DNA of 6,820 nt. It comes from Deltaproteobacteria bacterium (GTDB taxonomy: Bacteria; Desulfobacterota; Syntrophobacteria; BM002). Position numbers and translations under genes: made by a program. The number at the start of each line of letters is the position of its first letter. The stretch's first letter is position 1. The DNA lies in assembly GCA_020350905.1 (NCBI GenBank), contig CP070843.1, positions 1,299,552-1,306,371 on the forward strand, in the 5' to 3' direction. The notes beneath the pieces are model-generated. The model saw only the letters and a program-made list of their open reading frames with translations, had not been told where the DNA came from and searched no databases. Below are positions 5,906-6,820 of this stretch, in pieces.

Positions 5906-6128
5906 GAACACTATCCTTTATCACTTCCATTCATCGCTGCTAAAAGCCGCTCCCACAACACACAGCATGCGCTTCGTTAACCTGGCAGTGTCCGTCTCTT
6001 CTGCATAAGTTATGCCTAAATTTTAGCTACACTGTAAGAAAATCAATCTCCTGAGCGACTGAGCAAAGAGACCCAGGGTCCAGATTACTGGATGCCTCTA
6101 ATCCACTTCTAGCCGAGGAGGGATAAGA
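5906..6128. other. Divergent intergenic region with inverted repeats ahead of the DUF3179 gene
   Basis: The full gap between the divergent genes is 5837-6128. Its left part holds the minus-strand promoter and Shine-Dalgarno. The right part shows three short perfect inverted repeats: GCATAA-G-TTATGC (6003-6015), GACCC-A-GGGTC (6070-6080) and TCCAG-ATTA-CTGGA (6079-6092). There is also a small direct repeat, CTGAGC-GA-CTGAGC (6052-6065). I found no convincing plus-strand -35/-10 pair; TACACT at 6028-6033 is a possible -10 without a good -35. The first palindrome could be an operator and the last two could form leader RNA structure. No ORF or RNA gene is evident. Confidence 0.4.
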
Positions 6129-6820
6129 ATGAGAAAACTACTGGCTGGAACTCTACTTGTTGTGGCCTTTTTTATGCTGTCTGGCTTCAAGCTTGACAAC
6201 GCCATCGTTCCCCAAGAAGAGATACTTTCAGGCGGACCTCCAAAGGATGGAATTCCCGCCATTTTGGAACCGAAGTTTATCTCAGCCGCAAAGGTCGCTT
6301 TCCTCAGCCCCGGCGACCAGGTCATAGGAATTGAACTGGGAGGCCAAGCAAGAGCTTACCCCATCAGAATCCTGAACTTGCACGAAGTCGTCAATGATAC
6401 CGTCGATGGTATCCCGATTGTAATAACATTCTGACCCCTCACCCAATCGGGAGTAGTCTATTCTCGCACCATCGATGGGAAAACGTATACCTTCGGAGTT
6501 TCTGGTCGGCTCTACAAGAGCAACGTACTGCTTTACGATCATCAGACCGAGAGCCTCTGGTCACAGCTGCTGGAAAAGGCCGTGTCGGGAGTTCTGGTAG
6601 GAAAACAACTGGGGAAATTACCCTCCAACCGAACTTCATGGAAAACCTGGAGGAAAAGACATCCGGACACCCTGGTACTGTCCACAGAAACCGGATATGA
6701 CCGGGACTATTCCAGAGACCCGTACGCTGGCTACTACAGGGTAGGAACGATTTGGTTTCCGGTCGGTGAAGTGCGAAAAGACCTCTCCCCCAAAGAGAGG
6801 GTCATTGGCATCGAGGTGAA
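6129..6820 (+). CDS. DUF3179 domain-containing selenoprotein (UGA at 6432-6434 read as Sec), cut by the window end
   Basis: A DUF3179 (PF11376) protein of unknown biochemical function, probably exported: residues 4-20 are a hydrophobic signal or anchor after MRK. The domain shows ARAYPIRILNLHEVVND (74-90) and then GIPIVITF (94-101). At codon 102 there is a TGA. In this family the next residues are Cys-Pro-Leu, and here the frame goes on as PLTQSGVVYSRTIDGKTYTF, then ESLWSQL and HPDTLVLS, ending near SPKERVIGIEV at the window edge. So 128 further in-frame, family-like codons follow with no second stop. UGA replacing a conserved Cys is the hallmark of selenocysteine, and a SECIS-like hairpin follows (6451-6465). 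The ATG has a strong AGGAGG at 6116-6121. Stopping at 6434 would leave a 101-residue stump. I recall DUF3179 proteins being named as (seleno)proteins in databases but cannot check here. Nonsense mutation or sequencing error are the alternatives. Confidence 0.78.
6451..6465 (+). promoter_or_regulatory. Candidate bacterial SECIS element (apical hairpin)
   Basis: GAGUA (6451-6455) pairs with UUCUC (6461-6465) with one U-U mismatch, closing the loop GUCUA. The loop begins with G, 22 bases after the UGA. The E. coli fdhF SECIS places the G of its GGUCU loop about 19-20 bases after UGA, also on a short imperfect stem. The element lies inside the coding frame, as expected for bacteria. A competing hairpin at 6438-6453 (CUC-A-CC, loop CAAUC, GGGAG) could mask it. 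Confidence 0.5.

Noticed and set aside
6282..6639. Minus-strand ORFs across the DUF3179 UGA region
   Set aside because: They would only matter if the plus-strand frame were dead after 6434, but that frame continues with strong DUF3179 similarity.

Overview
The window looks like chromosomal sequence from a Gram-negative bacterium, most plausibly a deltaproteobacterium in the broad sense (Desulfobacterota-like). This is inferred, not proven. The reasons are an outer-membrane-type lipoprotein with TPRs, an ECF sigma factor paired with a membrane protein carrying a glycogen-binding-type domain, an M20 peptidase/GNAT pair, and a probable selenoprotein, selenoproteins being common in that group. 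I see no phage, insertion sequence, CRISPR array, tRNA or rRNA.

Layout. Positions 1-2032 hold a tight plus-strand cluster: an ECF sigma factor, a single-pass membrane protein with a C-terminal AMPK/CBM48-like domain, and a secreted helical protein. The first two genes overlap by 4 bases and the next two by 20. Two more plus-strand envelope genes follow: a TPR lipoprotein (2119-3075) and a secreted protein with an Arg/Glu/Asp repeat and a glycine-rich tail (3182-4060). A strong intrinsic terminator at 4094-4116 ends this block. Convergent to it, on the minus strand, is a two-gene operon: a GNAT acetyltransferase (5276-5836) and an M20 metallopeptidase (4174-5283), with a good sigma70-type promoter just upstream. 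After a 292-base divergent gap comes a DUF3179 gene on the plus strand (6129 to beyond the window end).

Two genes are crossed by in-frame stop codons, and they appear to have different explanations. In the DUF3179 gene, a UGA at 6432-6434 sits exactly where the family has its conserved Cys (the Cys-Pro-Leu motif). The frame stays open and family-like to the window end, and a SECIS-like hairpin follows at the right distance. This is best read as selenocysteine, so a plain ORF caller would wrongly cut the protein to 101 residues. In the sigma factor gene, a TAA at 80-82 interrupts what looks like the ordinary ECF N-terminus. That codon cannot be selenocysteine, so it is a nonsense mutation, a sequencing error, or a sign that translation begins at the GTG at 92.

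How the genes may work together: the sigma factor and the membrane protein probably form a sigma/anti-sigma-like pair, and the three exported proteins downstream could be its envelope targets or partners. That link rests only on gene order.
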